Part shown: in pieces, positions 1 to 9,072 of the stretch
How positions within the stretch are numbered: position 1 is the stretch's first letter
Layout of the letters: every line of letters starts with the position of its first letter
DNA from: a virus
Reading direction: 5' to 3' (one strand)
IMG/VR virus record: IMGVR_UViG_3300030101_001678
Location: 1 to 31,225 of that record
Length of the DNA: 31,225 nucleotides
The notes under the pieces: model-generated
What the model was told of the DNA's origin: nothing
Databases searched by the model: none
What the model saw: only the letters and a program-made list of their open reading frames with translations
Position numbers and translations under genes: made by a program

Positions 1-56
1 CTAGCACCACCAGCCTGACCAGCCGCTGCTTTTAATAATTTCGTTGATATGTTCAT
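1..56 (-). CDS. Tail protein, N-terminal fragment (cut by window edge)
   Basis: An open frame begins with ATG at 56 and runs off the left edge. Its first 18 residues are MNISTKLLKAAAGQAGGA. The ATG shares its A with the TAA stop of the upstream fibre gene (TAATG), the same coupled start used repeatedly in this late operon, which is why I accept so short a fragment. Ala/Gly-rich N termini of this kind are common on tail or fibre proteins of marine phages. That is a family resemblance only; nothing functional can be read from 18 residues. Confidence 0.55.
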   Translation of the reverse strand, partial: MNISTKLLKAAAGQAGGA

Positions 57-748
57 TACTTAATATCCTGACCAGCCACCAACAGATTGTAGATTGTGCC
101 ACCGTCTGTCGTAAAAATCACAAACGTATCAATTCCATTTGCTGTTGCCGTAAGTGTAGGTGCAGTACCACCCACAAAGTCTACACTTGCTGGAAAAGTC
201 ACTGTGTAACCACTGGCAGACGCATCCTGTTTTATCTTTAATACAAAGCTAGATACCTTGCCCGATGCCGCTGGATTGCTAAACGTGTAGGTTACATTCT
301 CAGTAAGCGTATGCTCAAACACATTACCATCACGCAAGTTTAGCGTTGCAGCATTACTGCTAGACGTTACTGATGTGCTTTCCTCAATTGTGCCGTTGTC
401 AAAAGTCGTAACGCCGTTAGCATCGGCTGTAACAGCCTTGGAAGCTTGGGTTGTTCCTAAAGTTGCAATATCTAAATAGTTAAGCTCTGTTGCCGTAGCT
501 GTTACTCCATCAAGGATATTAAGTTCAGCCGCTGTAGACGTTATTGAAACTCCACCAACCTTAAATGCTGTGAAGTCTGGGCTAGTTAGCGCAACTGTAC
601 CCGCGTCCACGTCTTTCAGATCAGCCATAAGCTCCCTGATTGCGTTATTTATACCGGATGGGGCGCAACCCTCGTCTATGTCCACCGATTGAATATCAGT
701 ATTGTTTGCCGCTGTAGCATCAAACTGAGTAATGTTATTCTTAGCCAT
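56..748 (-). CDS. Tail fibre-like protein, 230 aa
   Basis: Probable receptor-facing tail fibre or tail appendage protein. The N-terminal part is a short helical segment around residues 1-45. It is followed by low-complexity Ala/Thr/Ser sequence containing the fibre-type repeat 'ELN-LDGVTATATELNYLD' around residues 74-92, a motif seen in many phage fibres. The C-terminal half is predicted beta-rich. There is no enzymatic motif. The gene follows the 881-aa injection-type protein with a one-base start/stop overlap at 748 and is itself coupled to the next tail gene at 56. Position at the distal end of the late operon fits a fibre. It could instead be an adaptor between tail and a longer fibre encoded just outside the window. 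Confidence 0.7.
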   Translation of the reverse strand: MAKNNITQFDATAANNTDIQSVDIDEGCAPSGINNAIRELMADLKDVDAGTVALTSPDFTAFKVGGVSITSTAAELNILDGVTATATELNYLDIATLGTTQASKAVTADANGVTTFDNGTIEESTSVTSSSNAATLNLRDGNVFEHTLTENVTYTFSNPAASGKVSSFVLKIKQDASASGYTVTFPASVDFVGGTAPTLTATANGIDTFVIFTTDGGTIYNLLVAGQDIK

Positions 749-3393
749 TATTCAAATTCCTCTTCTAGTAATTCCGAACCGTCAAATATTCCCGCTTGCA
801 CCAGAACAGCGTTTAGCCTTTTATTTCGTGCAGCTTTCAGTTTCGCAGTAGTGGGTCTTTCCAATAAATCAGCCATTAACTTTGGATCTTTTATTGCTTC
901 AGCGAGAATGGTTTTAACTCTTAACTTTGGCATTTTTTCAAAAGCGTTTTTCGCAGTACGAACCCCTGCTCCTGCCAATACCAGTGGAGCACCCGCCGCC
1001 TGTCCTAGCGCACTAGAACCGCCTAAGTTTGCACCACCTATTCTTAATAAAAGATCAAAGAATATATCTTCTTTACCCAACAGGTTTTCGAACTGATCTG
1101 TGTTCGCCAATGCGCTTTCGAACTCTTTTGTCTTAGCTATCAAACGGTCAAGATTTTTCATTTGCTGTGAATTAAACAAACCATTGACCATCAATGTTTG
1201 TCTTACAGTCTGATTACCTGTTTTTGCGTTTAACAACTGATCAAGTCTAGTACCGGAAATCATGCCACTTGAAGTTGTTGCATTGTCTAATAGTGTTTCA
1301 TAAACGCCATAACGCAACCCATCCAACACACTTGGATCACCTGATTTCTTAGCAAGTCTAGATACGTCTTTAATGCCACCCGCAACATCACCAGAACGTA
1401 AAACTCTATTTATAAACTCATTTACATTGTTTGTGCCTAATACCTTGGCTGTAGTAGACTTTGTTCTTGCAAACTTAGTACCTTGTAAAGCCTGATCCGC
1501 TACTCTTTCAGCTAATCTTGCCGCTTGCTCAGTGTTAGTAAAAGTATCTGTTAATCCTAAATCTTGTATTGTCTGAGCGTTGGATCTAATAAAGTTATCA
1601 AGTTTTTGCGGGTTTACGGACCCATCATAGTTTGTAGCGTCACTCGCAAAAGATTGTAAAAATCTTTGCTGCAACTGCATCATATCACCAGATTGATCAC
1701 CCGCTGCACTTCGTAACGCTTGTAGATTAAGTAAAGTTTGCTGATCTTGCCCACTTCTCGCAACGTCTAGCGTTCTAGTAGGGTCAACAGTTATACCCCC
1801 ATCACGATCAAAACCTAGTGTTTTTCCTACAAAACCCTGAGTAAACTTTTTGTTTAATTCTCTTGAAAACTCTCTTGCTGTTTTAGCTATATCACCAGTA
1901 ACAGGGTCTAAGTCTTTCAACATTGCATCGGCAACTTGGGAATACATCCTTGCGTCACCAAATTTGTTTTGCGCCCTAGCTTCTCTAGCAAGTTCTAGAT
2001 AACGACTTCTAGTCCTTAACAGGTTGCCAGTTGTCGTTTCACCCTTACCAAGCTTTTTCTTTTTCTGATCTTTCTTTATGTCTTTTATAACTGCTTTAAG
2101 TGGTGCGGGTAACTCCTCACCAGAAGCAAGAGAAGCTTTTACGTCATTAAATGCACTCAGCGTATTATCAGCTTGCACAACTAAATCACGTTTTACGCCT
2201 GACCAAAGTTGATTTTCAGTTTTTCTTGCTGTGACAAGTGCGCTTTCTACTATGTCTCTAGCTTGCTTGTTTATCTGAGCACGATCAACATTAGGCATAT
2301 TTGTTGACTGTAAATCTTGCGCCCTTTTTGCAGCGGTTTTTACACGCTCATCCAAGGATTGTACTAAGTAGTCTTGTCTAGCCTGTGCAGCTAGTCTCAC
2401 TAACTCCGGATCACCACTTGTGATTGCTGCGCGATACGCATCATTAAATTCACTAATCGCAAGCTGCGTTTGTTTTTTTATGTCCTCACTTATTTGACCA
2501 CCAGACCTGACAAGCTCATTTTCAATTGCCAGAAAGCCTTGATTGCCTGTGACCTGTCCGGCTGTACCGCTGCCTTTTGCTTCTCTTAACTTTTTAGCCT
2601 CATCTGCCAGATTTGCACCGCGCTTTAATTGATCTGTCTGGACTAACTTGGCGGCTTCTCTTTCCCTACCACTTGGCGTCAAAGTGCCTAATGCTCTTGT
2701 AAGGTTGGCTGTAAGAGTTGGCAGTACAGTTGATAAAACAACAGGAGAAAACGCCCCTGCTAACTCGCCATACATTCTAGTTGTCGGATCTCCTGGCCTT
2801 GCTTGTTCTGCTAACCCTGCACCAACTGAAGGCGCAAGTGCTAAACCTGTTTCTACCGCCGCTGTTGTTCCTGGGTTTGCCGCTGTTGTTTTCACTATAT
2901 CGTCAACAGTTTGCGATACTATATTTGACTTCGGTGCAGCCTTAACAGTTGCGTCTAACGCCGATACATTTCTTGCCGCGCCAAAAACAGGAAGTATCGT
3001 CCCGACTGTTTGACCAAAAACCTCACCGCCTTGAGCAAATGGCCTTTGATCTTTTGGCAAGTCCTGAATGTCTTGGTAACCCAAATCAAACAGGTTTGTC
3101 ATTGCATTTCTGATAGATTGAGAGCCGCCTACTGGACTTTCTGTTATAGGGCCAAAACCTTGCTCACCAGGAAGTAAATTTAATAACCTTGGTAACTGAT
3201 TTATTGCGTCAACAGGAGCACCAAGAACATCAGCCAAACCGACATTGACCCCTCTTCCGGCCCCTTCGATTTTTTCTGACGCTGTAGATGGTCTAACCTC
3301 AAGGTATGCTTTTTTAACAGTCTCAAAATCGGGCGTACCTTTTTTGTCTTGGTTATCAACTAACCACTGAGCGTATTGTTCCGCTGTAGCCAT
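748..3393 (-). CDS. Large injection/internal virion-type protein, 881 aa
   Basis: Largest protein in the window. It has no recognised enzymatic motif. The N-terminal ~40 residues resemble a short head seen on many phage internal proteins (AEQYAQWLVDNQ). Glycine/alanine-rich, weakly hydrophobic stretches follow around residues 45-210, then a long charged, helix-rich middle (about 230-650) and an Ala/Gly-rich hydrophobic patch near 790-820. This architecture, its size and its place between other tail genes are typical of podovirus ejection proteins that leave the virion with the DNA and form a conduit across the envelope. Start ATG overlaps the upstream stop (TAATG at 3393). The role is inferred from composition and position. 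Confidence 0.6.
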   Translation of the reverse strand: MATAEQYAQWLVDNQDKKGTPDFETVKKAYLEVRPSTASEKIEGAGRGVNVGLADVLGAPVDAINQLPRLLNLLPGEQGFGPITESPVGGSQSIRNAMTNLFDLGYQDIQDLPKDQRPFAQGGEVFGQTVGTILPVFGAARNVSALDATVKAAPKSNIVSQTVDDIVKTTAANPGTTAAVETGLALAPSVGAGLAEQARPGDPTTRMYGELAGAFSPVVLSTVLPTLTANLTRALGTLTPSGREREAAKLVQTDQLKRGANLADEAKKLREAKGSGTAGQVTGNQGFLAIENELVRSGGQISEDIKKQTQLAISEFNDAYRAAITSGDPELVRLAAQARQDYLVQSLDERVKTAAKRAQDLQSTNMPNVDRAQINKQARDIVESALVTARKTENQLWSGVKRDLVVQADNTLSAFNDVKASLASGEELPAPLKAVIKDIKKDQKKKKLGKGETTTGNLLRTRSRYLELAREARAQNKFGDARMYSQVADAMLKDLDPVTGDIAKTAREFSRELNKKFTQGFVGKTLGFDRDGGITVDPTRTLDVARSGQDQQTLLNLQALRSAAGDQSGDMMQLQQRFLQSFASDATNYDGSVNPQKLDNFIRSNAQTIQDLGLTDTFTNTEQAARLAERVADQALQGTKFARTKSTTAKVLGTNNVNEFINRVLRSGDVAGGIKDVSRLAKKSGDPSVLDGLRYGVYETLLDNATTSSGMISGTRLDQLLNAKTGNQTVRQTLMVNGLFNSQQMKNLDRLIAKTKEFESALANTDQFENLLGKEDIFFDLLLRIGGANLGGSSALGQAAGAPLVLAGAGVRTAKNAFEKMPKLRVKTILAEAIKDPKLMADLLERPTTAKLKAARNKRLNAVLVQAGIFDGSELLEEEFE

Positions 3394-4874
3394 TAGTCAA
3401 CTCCTAATATTTTGTCAGCCGCTGTTTGGGCAGCGGTTTTGCTACCGCCTGTGTTCTTGCGATAAACTGCGATTGCCCTTTCCATGTTGGCTTTGTAATT
3501 AATTAACTGCCTTGCTTCCTCTTTGGCTATGATACGTTCACCTTCAGATTTCTCTGTATCAACAGATTCAGCGGCAAGTTGTTTAATTGCTATATCAAGT
3601 CGCGGCTTGAGCGCCTCAAATCTTGACATGAATGTTTGATTTGTATTGTTGGGTAGCGGTAAAATGCTGTCTACCTGTTCAATTGCAAATTTAGACCCTG
3701 CCCTGTTAAGAGCTTTTACCAAAGGAACTTTGATAGTGTTATTTGCCTCATTTATAAGAGCTACTTGATCAGCTCTATTAGGGCTAAATGTTCCAGTAAA
3801 CGCACCGAAAACAGTATTTGCAAGGTCAGTAACAACACCAGGAATATCCCCTCCGGCGGCGGTTCCAACATCTACGTTCAGTGATGTATTTTTAGTTGTA
3901 TCTTCTAACTCTTTTACAACCTTATCTACTTCGGAAGTATCGACTGTAGGCGCTTTTACCTCTTCGATTTTTTGCGGGGCTACAAATGCGCCTTGGCTTC
4001 TTGCTTCCTTAATCAAGGCTTGTTCAGAGTTTTTATCAAATGCAAACCGCTGATTAGCAGGGTATGTAACTCCATCGACAGTGACATCTGTTCTGGATAT
4101 TAAGTTCACTAAACTTGCTGATTTGGTCTGTGGATCATCTATAACTTCAACAAGATTTTCACCCTCTTGTCGGTAAATTTTATCATTTAAAGTTATGAAT
4201 TTGTTTTTATCGTCACCTTTTTGAGCAAGGCTTAGACCATCTTTAGTTACTTTGTACAAATCACCGTCAAATTCTTTAAATTTTGGTTGTGAATCATCGA
4301 TAACCTCAACAAGATTTTCACCGTCTTGTCGGTAAACTTTATTACCTAGCGTAATAAATTTGTTTTCATCATCACCCTCTTTCAGCAAGTCAAGTTTGCC
4401 ATCAGTCACTTTGTATAAATCACCGTCAAATTCTTTTAACGTTGGTTTTGCCTTTGCTGTAGGTTTTGTAAGCACATTTACCTGACCACTTGTGTCATTA
4501 ATCTGCGCTACTGTTCCTTCCGGAAACCCTCTAGCAGCTAACTCATCAGAAGTAAGATTTCTAAACTTAGCCGTTGGTTTTCTTTTTTGCATTTCTAAAT
4601 TAGCAATCAAACCGACTGCCGCTTCAGGGTTAGCATTTATTAGTTGCTGCATCCTTGGGTCATTACCGTATTGTTCAGTCAACTTTAACAAAGCCGCCTT
4701 ACGCCGCCGATCCTCTTCCATATCCTGAAAGCTGCCATATGTGCCTATCCCGGCTTGTATGGCTTGCAAAGGGTTTTGACCATCTAATAGTCCGATACCA
4801 GTTGTAAGCAGCCCAAGGTTTGCAGGCATACCAAACTGACCAAATTTGTTATTAAAGTTGCCAAAAATACTCAT
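3393..4874 (-). CDS. Internal virion/ejection-type protein with tandem 53-aa repeat, 493 aa
   Basis: Begins with a Gly/Leu-rich segment (residues 1-50), then a charged helical region. Two near-identical copies of a 53-residue unit follow, recognisable by EFDGDLYKVT, FITL-(G/N)-K-YRQ and GENLVEVIDD. The C-terminal half is helical. No catalytic motif is visible. The gene is coupled to both neighbours by TAATG overlaps and lies between two other injection-type proteins, so I infer a virion protein ejected with DNA. The repeat may be a small beta-type binding module copied in tandem. Alternatives are a minor tail protein or a chaperone for the 881-aa product. Confidence 0.55.
   Translation of the reverse strand: MSIFGNFNNKFGQFGMPANLGLLTTGIGLLDGQNPLQAIQAGIGTYGSFQDMEEDRRRKAALLKLTEQYGNDPRMQQLINANPEAAVGLIANLEMQKRKPTAKFRNLTSDELAARGFPEGTVAQINDTSGQVNVLTKPTAKAKPTLKEFDGDLYKVTDGKLDLLKEGDDENKFITLGNKVYRQDGENLVEVIDDSQPKFKEFDGDLYKVTKDGLSLAQKGDDKNKFITLNDKIYRQEGENLVEVIDDPQTKSASLVNLISRTDVTVDGVTYPANQRFAFDKNSEQALIKEARSQGAFVAPQKIEEVKAPTVDTSEVDKVVKELEDTTKNTSLNVDVGTAAGGDIPGVVTDLANTVFGAFTGTFSPNRADQVALINEANNTIKVPLVKALNRAGSKFAIEQVDSILPLPNNTNQTFMSRFEALKPRLDIAIKQLAAESVDTEKSEGERIIAKEEARQLINYKANMERAIAVYRKNTGGSKTAAQTAADKILGVD
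4129..4446 (-). repeat. Tandem duplication, 2 x 159 bp, in-frame
   Basis: Two copies with exact 159-bp register (unit starts at 4129 and 4288) encode the 53-residue repeat of the 493-aa protein. The copies differ mostly at third codon positions and a few conservative substitutions, so the duplication is not very recent and both copies have been kept as protein. Confidence 0.85.
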
Positions 4875-6871
4875 TATATCACCCCCATCACTTCATTGCT
4901 TAATGCTGCATAATCAAGCATCAAGTAGCCAGTTGGGTGTCTGTAGACGTGTTCTGGGTAAAGTTTCTGAGCCTCTTGCGCCATAAATCCTTCAGTTGGA
5001 TAAGTCTCAAAACGGTTCTTTCTAGCTGTTTCATTCCACTTCCAACGGTACACATTCAATCCGTTAGGGTGCTTACCAAGCAACTCTACGTCTTCCTTCA
5101 GCCTAGTATCTGAGGCAAGCAATCCTAGAAGCCCACCGCCTATAGCGCCCATAGCAGGGGTAAGACCAAGACCCATTGGGCCTAATGTGTTCACCAAACT
5201 AGCACCCGCTAGAGCACCGCCTAAACCAGACTGTAACCCGCTAGGCCCACCGCCTGTTTGCGTGGTAGTCGTGCCAAACATTCCTTGGCCCATTCCTGAA
5301 GCAGATAGTAAAGCGTTAATTCTGTTCTGATCTGCAACATTCTGTGCGTTAATTCTTTGTATCTGAGCGTCAATCGCCGCTTGCGCCGGAGCTTGCTGCA
5401 TCGCACCAAGATCTTGTAATGTACCAATTCTACTTTGTTCAGCCGCCAATAATCCTGGCAATCTATTTGCCGCGTCAAGCTGTGCAGCCGCTGAAGCCTG
5501 TGAAGCTGATAATTGATTTCCGGCGAGAGTGTTTGCAGCTTGTAACTGCCTTGATAAATCTTGTGCAGCGATACTCGCGTTAGCCTGTGAAGCATCTATT
5601 TGACGCCCTGATAAAGTGCTTAATAAATCAGCTTGACGCGCTAGATCTTGTTGCTCTAATCCTGCATTTCTGTCTGACGCGGTAAGCTGATTAGACGCAA
5701 GTTGATTAATTGCTTGTAGCTGTCGCGCTAAGTCTTGCTGTTCTAAATCTGCATTTGCCTGAGAACTTGTAATTTGATTACGAGCCAAAGACTCAGCCGC
5801 GCCTAACTGTCGAGCTAAATCAGCTTGGTTTGCACTAATTAGATTACTTGCAATATCAGTATTTTGCCCAAGGTTCTGACCAAATGCAGCCGATAATGCC
5901 CTTGTTGCATCAACCTGATTTGCTAAATTAGTTTGTCCCGCGCCCACGATATTCTGACCAAGATTAGCCTCTCTAGAAAGATCATCGGATGAAACATTAC
6001 CTAAAGCTTGTGCAGCCGCTAAACGATTAGCACGATCTTGCTGTAGATTTTGCGCCAATATTGGTGCAGCGGCATTGGATATACCCGCGCCTAACGCTCC
6101 CGCAAATGAGTCAGAACCCAATCTACCACCTAGCGCATACTGTGACGTGGCTTTATCTACTGCGCCAGAAATGGCACTATCTAGCTGTTGTTGCAAAAAT
6201 GGATTAGTACCTGGACTTATTGCCATTGAACCAAGCAATCCAGTTGCGAGATTTTCTCTGTTTTGCTGTGCAGTAAGCGGATCTAACGCTGTTGTTTGTT
6301 GGGATAGGTTCTGAAGCTGTGCAATCGCCGGATCTGTGCTGCCAAACAATCCTTCAAGGCGAGACATATCCACAACTTGATTTGATAGTCGATTTAAGTT
6401 TGCATCATCAAATCCAACACGCTCCGTACCACGAGCCGTTGACATACGTTGCAGCCCACTTGGATCAAAACCTACAACACTTTGACCTGTTTGACCTAGA
6501 GCCGTATCAAACCTTGATTGATCAAAACCAACCGTGTTTGGATTTGCTGCATTGACCATTCTTTGCAGATTAGCGTCATCAAAACCAATCCCTGTGTTGC
6601 CTTGTGCAAAATCAGTAAATGTCCTTTCAGCCTGATCTAAATATGCCGGACGGTCTACAAGGTTTCCCGCGTTTGAAAGTGCTGCATTTTGCAATGCAGA
6701 AAACTCAGCCATTGTTGGCCCATCATAGACTTGTGGATTAAACGCACCAATAGCATCAAAAGTCTTTTGAAATGGATTAAAACCTTCGTAAGCCTCAGTT
6801 AAAGCCTTTTCAATAGGTTCTGGAAGCGCCTGAACATTAGTGACTGTAGAATTTCGGCTACCCTTACTCAT
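4874..6871 (-). CDS. Gln/Ala-rich tail/injection protein with C-terminal S74-type chaperone domain, 665 aa
   Basis: The first ~190 residues hold three to four copies of a GFD-(D/P/Q)-(A/S)-x-L-R motif. Residues ~280-530 are a long helical region of degenerate repeats around 'LARQLQAAN-LA-NQLSASQAN', rich in Gln and Ala and probably rod-like or coiled coil. Then comes a Gly-rich hydrophobic linker (~545-585). The last ~78 residues match the peptidase S74 intramolecular chaperone: SDTRLKEDV at 587-595 has the Ser and Lys expected of its self-cleavage dyad, followed by YRWKWNE and a C-terminal LDYAALSNEV. Such domains usually trimerise fibres or spikes and cut themselves off. The start overlaps the upstream stop by 8 bp. 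Confidence 0.7.
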   Translation of the reverse strand: MSKGSRNSTVTNVQALPEPIEKALTEAYEGFNPFQKTFDAIGAFNPQVYDGPTMAEFSALQNAALSNAGNLVDRPAYLDQAERTFTDFAQGNTGIGFDDANLQRMVNAANPNTVGFDQSRFDTALGQTGQSVVGFDPSGLQRMSTARGTERVGFDDANLNRLSNQVVDMSRLEGLFGSTDPAIAQLQNLSQQTTALDPLTAQQNRENLATGLLGSMAISPGTNPFLQQQLDSAISGAVDKATSQYALGGRLGSDSFAGALGAGISNAAAPILAQNLQQDRANRLAAAQALGNVSSDDLSREANLGQNIVGAGQTNLANQVDATRALSAAFGQNLGQNTDIASNLISANQADLARQLGAAESLARNQITSSQANADLEQQDLARQLQAINQLASNQLTASDRNAGLEQQDLARQADLLSTLSGRQIDASQANASIAAQDLSRQLQAANTLAGNQLSASQASAAAQLDAANRLPGLLAAEQSRIGTLQDLGAMQQAPAQAAIDAQIQRINAQNVADQNRINALLSASGMGQGMFGTTTTQTGGGPSGLQSGLGGALAGASLVNTLGPMGLGLTPAMGAIGGGLLGLLASDTRLKEDVELLGKHPNGLNVYRWKWNETARKNRFETYPTEGFMAQEAQKLYPEHVYRHPTGYLMLDYAALSNEVMGVI

Positions 6872-7289
6872 TCGTCAAATCCTTCTTAAAAGTTATATAG
6901 GCTTGTTCCCAATCAAGAGGCGCTAAGTATTTTGACCATGCTCTACGTCCATATGCCTCTAAATGAGAGCAACCATTACGCTTTGCATGTTCCTCAACTG
7001 CCTCTTGTGCCATTCCTAACCATTCCTTCATTCTTGAGCCGCCCACAAAATCCATTGCGAGAGCTTTCCTTCTCGGATAATCAATTATTCGTGTGGAAAT
7101 AACGCCGACAAACTCACCGCTGTCCTCATCAAGCGCTACCCAAACGACATAAACGCCTTTCAAACAGGCCTCATAAACATCATTTATTCGTATTAATTCT
7201 GGTGAAAGGCGTACTGCCTTATTCAACAATGGGGCCACATGCTGCCAGACTTTAGGCAGTAACGGAGCACCAATTGGTACTATTTTCAT
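6864..7289 (-). CDS. GNAT-fold-like phage structural-module protein, 141 aa
   Basis: The order of elements is N-terminal helices, a beta pair around VYVVWVALDEDSGEFVGV, a basic turn at YPRRKAL, a helix with EWLGMAQEAVEEHAKRNGC, then LEAYGRRAWSKYL. This resembles the acetyltransferase-like (GNAT) proteins frequently found in podovirus head-tail modules. The classical acetyl-CoA loop Q/R-x-x-G-x-G/A is not clear, so activity is doubtful. It follows the 107-aa gene after two bases and overlaps the S74 protein gene. A structural or assembly role is as likely as an enzyme. Confidence 0.55.
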   Translation of the reverse strand: MKIVPIGAPLLPKVWQHVAPLLNKAVRLSPELIRINDVYEACLKGVYVVWVALDEDSGEFVGVISTRIIDYPRRKALAMDFVGGSRMKEWLGMAQEAVEEHAKRNGCSHLEAYGRRAWSKYLAPLDWEQAYITFKKDLTNE

Positions 7290-7291
7290 TT

Positions 7292-7615
7292 TTATCCAAT
7301 GACTATGTATATAAACGTTCTGTCCGTCTGTGAGTTGTTAGCGTGAGTTATCGTAAAACTCTGCTTTGCCCTCGCTGATAGGAACATTGTGCCGCCGCCT
7401 TGTTCAGCCGCCGCATTTGCTGTTGTCGGGGTAAAAACAATAACGCTCTCACCACCCACTCTATAATCTGTAACTGTTGTACTTGTTGCACTCGCACCAA
7501 GCGTAACTGAACCCGCTGCATTAATTTTTCCATCCACCACAAGATTAACAACATTTGCTGTTTCTCTAGGTGAGCCACCGCTTGCCGGAAGCTTTACATA
7601 ATTTATCTCGGTCAT
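7292..7615 (-). CDS. Small virion-module protein, 107 aa, unknown function
   Basis: Begins MTEINYVKLPASGGSPRETA, then alternates short beta strands (GSVTLGASATSTTV, ESVIVFTP) and ends with FTITHANNSQTDRTFIYIVIG. The pattern suggests a compact all-beta protein. I recognise it as a type often seen next to P22 gp10-like genes in marine phages, but know no function for it. The start ATG overlaps the TGA of the upstream tail gene (ATGA at 7612-7615), so it is translationally coupled. Possible roles are a capsid decoration or head-tail plug component. Confidence 0.6.
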   Translation of the reverse strand: MTEINYVKLPASGGSPRETANVVNLVVDGKINAAGSVTLGASATSTTVTDYRVGGESVIVFTPTTANAAAEQGGGTMFLSARAKQSFTITHANNSQTDRTFIYIVIG

Positions 7616-9072
7616 CTTCTACCAAGCGTCACCGCGTCAACATCAACGCCAAGAGCATATCTCCAAGTGCCACTCGCGTTTACTCTAACCCTGTGGTAGC
7701 GCCCATGTGTTCTTACTGGACAACTGTTGTCATCATTTAAGGATGCAGCCGTGGTAAAACTTGTTTGATCTATCTGTCTGCTTCTAGAGCCAACCTGTAC
7801 GTTTAATGTAGGTGCTACATCCCTTGAAGTCACATAAGGTGTAACGCCTTTGATTAATGATTGCCTCATTGGAGAAACCTCAAACTCTGAGGTCTCTAAA
7901 ACCGCGTCTAGTTGAGCACCAGTTAAAGTTTGAAGCTTTTTATCTTTACTAACCGAAAGTTGAAAAAAACCACCTGTGTAAAATTTTGAGTCTAAACTTG
8001 CCGTTAAAGCGTCTAAGCTTGTACTTAAAGTATCTAAACCCTCAACCGTCATATTTGGCGTTAATGATGCACCTAAAAACTCATGGTCTAAATGAATTAT
8101 AGACCATTTTTGAACTGCATAATTGTAAACTAATATTCTATTTGGCTCTCCTGTGCTGTTTCTATCAGCATAAGACCACATTACAATTTGGTTTTCAGGA
8201 TCAATAGTAGAGCTTAAACGATCTGAAAATTTAAAATTAAAACTATCAAAGAAAAACTTATCTACTTTTTCCGCACCAATAGGAATTGACTTAGAACCAT
8301 CAAAAAAGAAAAACCCATCATCAGCTAAGTAGAATACTTGGCTTGGGCCTAATGAAGTTACAGAGTTTGGATAATTACAACCATGCCCTGTTTCTACTTT
8401 TTCAAAAGTGAAGATAAGAGGCGAACCAACATATTGCATACGAGCAATCGCTTTTTCTAATAAAACAACGCCAAATTCACCACCGACCAATCCGGTTATA
8501 TGACCTGCATCAGCAATGTCCTGAAAATCAGCTTGTGCCGTTCCTAACGTCCAAGAATTTGAGTCATTAATTTGTGACCAACGCACCCTTGAACGATATG
8601 TAGCTGAAGAATAGGTCACATTCGCCGTGACAACAAAATCTCTTACAACAGCTAAATGCTTTGCCGCCGGAGCGCCAGAAATAGCTGAAAATGTTGAGCT
8701 TGTACCGATTGTAAACTTTTGCAAAACATCATCATCACTTCCGCAAGCAATCACATCATTCCCAAAACGCACAAAACGCCATTGCTCATCACCGGAAAGC
8801 GTATATGCGCCGCTTTTAACATCTGCTAATGCAAATGTGCCGTTATTCATTTTGTAAAGCTTGCCGGAGTCTCCGACAAATATAAAAATTGTATTATTGT
8901 TATCTTTAGTAGCGTAAATGCCTCTAATTCTGTTATCAGCCGCTTGGCTAACTTCAGCCAATCCAAAGAACGGCCTATAACCTCTAGCAGCGGGTATAAC
9001 ATTTGTGGCAACTGTAGACCCAGGATTTTGAAAATCCGACTGATCAGGTAGCCACTCACCGAAAGGTATCAT
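7612..9072 (-). CDS. Tail protein, P22 gp10-like (packaged DNA stabilisation), 486 aa
   Basis: Begins MIPFGEWLPDQSDFQNPGST and continues as a beta-rich protein with repeated blades such as 'VGDSGKLYKMNNGTF', 'YLADDGFFFFDGSK' and 'ENQIVMWSYADRN'. This is the signature of the P22 gp10-type tail hub/nozzle proteins that close the portal and hold packaged DNA. I use ATG 9072, not the GTG four codons upstream. The ATG overlaps the previous TGA (ATGA) and has AGGTGG about ten bases before it. Its place after the adaptor and fibre-like genes and before the injection proteins fits. Confidence is good for a tail hub component, moderate for exact gp10 orthology. Confidence 0.7.
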   Translation of the reverse strand: MIPFGEWLPDQSDFQNPGSTVATNVIPAARGYRPFFGLAEVSQAADNRIRGIYATKDNNNTIFIFVGDSGKLYKMNNGTFALADVKSGAYTLSGDEQWRFVRFGNDVIACGSDDDVLQKFTIGTSSTFSAISGAPAAKHLAVVRDFVVTANVTYSSATYRSRVRWSQINDSNSWTLGTAQADFQDIADAGHITGLVGGEFGVVLLEKAIARMQYVGSPLIFTFEKVETGHGCNYPNSVTSLGPSQVFYLADDGFFFFDGSKSIPIGAEKVDKFFFDSFNFKFSDRLSSTIDPENQIVMWSYADRNSTGEPNRILVYNYAVQKWSIIHLDHEFLGASLTPNMTVEGLDTLSTSLDALTASLDSKFYTGGFFQLSVSKDKKLQTLTGAQLDAVLETSEFEVSPMRQSLIKGVTPYVTSRDVAPTLNVQVGSRSRQIDQTSFTTAASLNDDNSCPVRTHGRYHRVRVNASGTWRYALGVDVDAVTLGRR

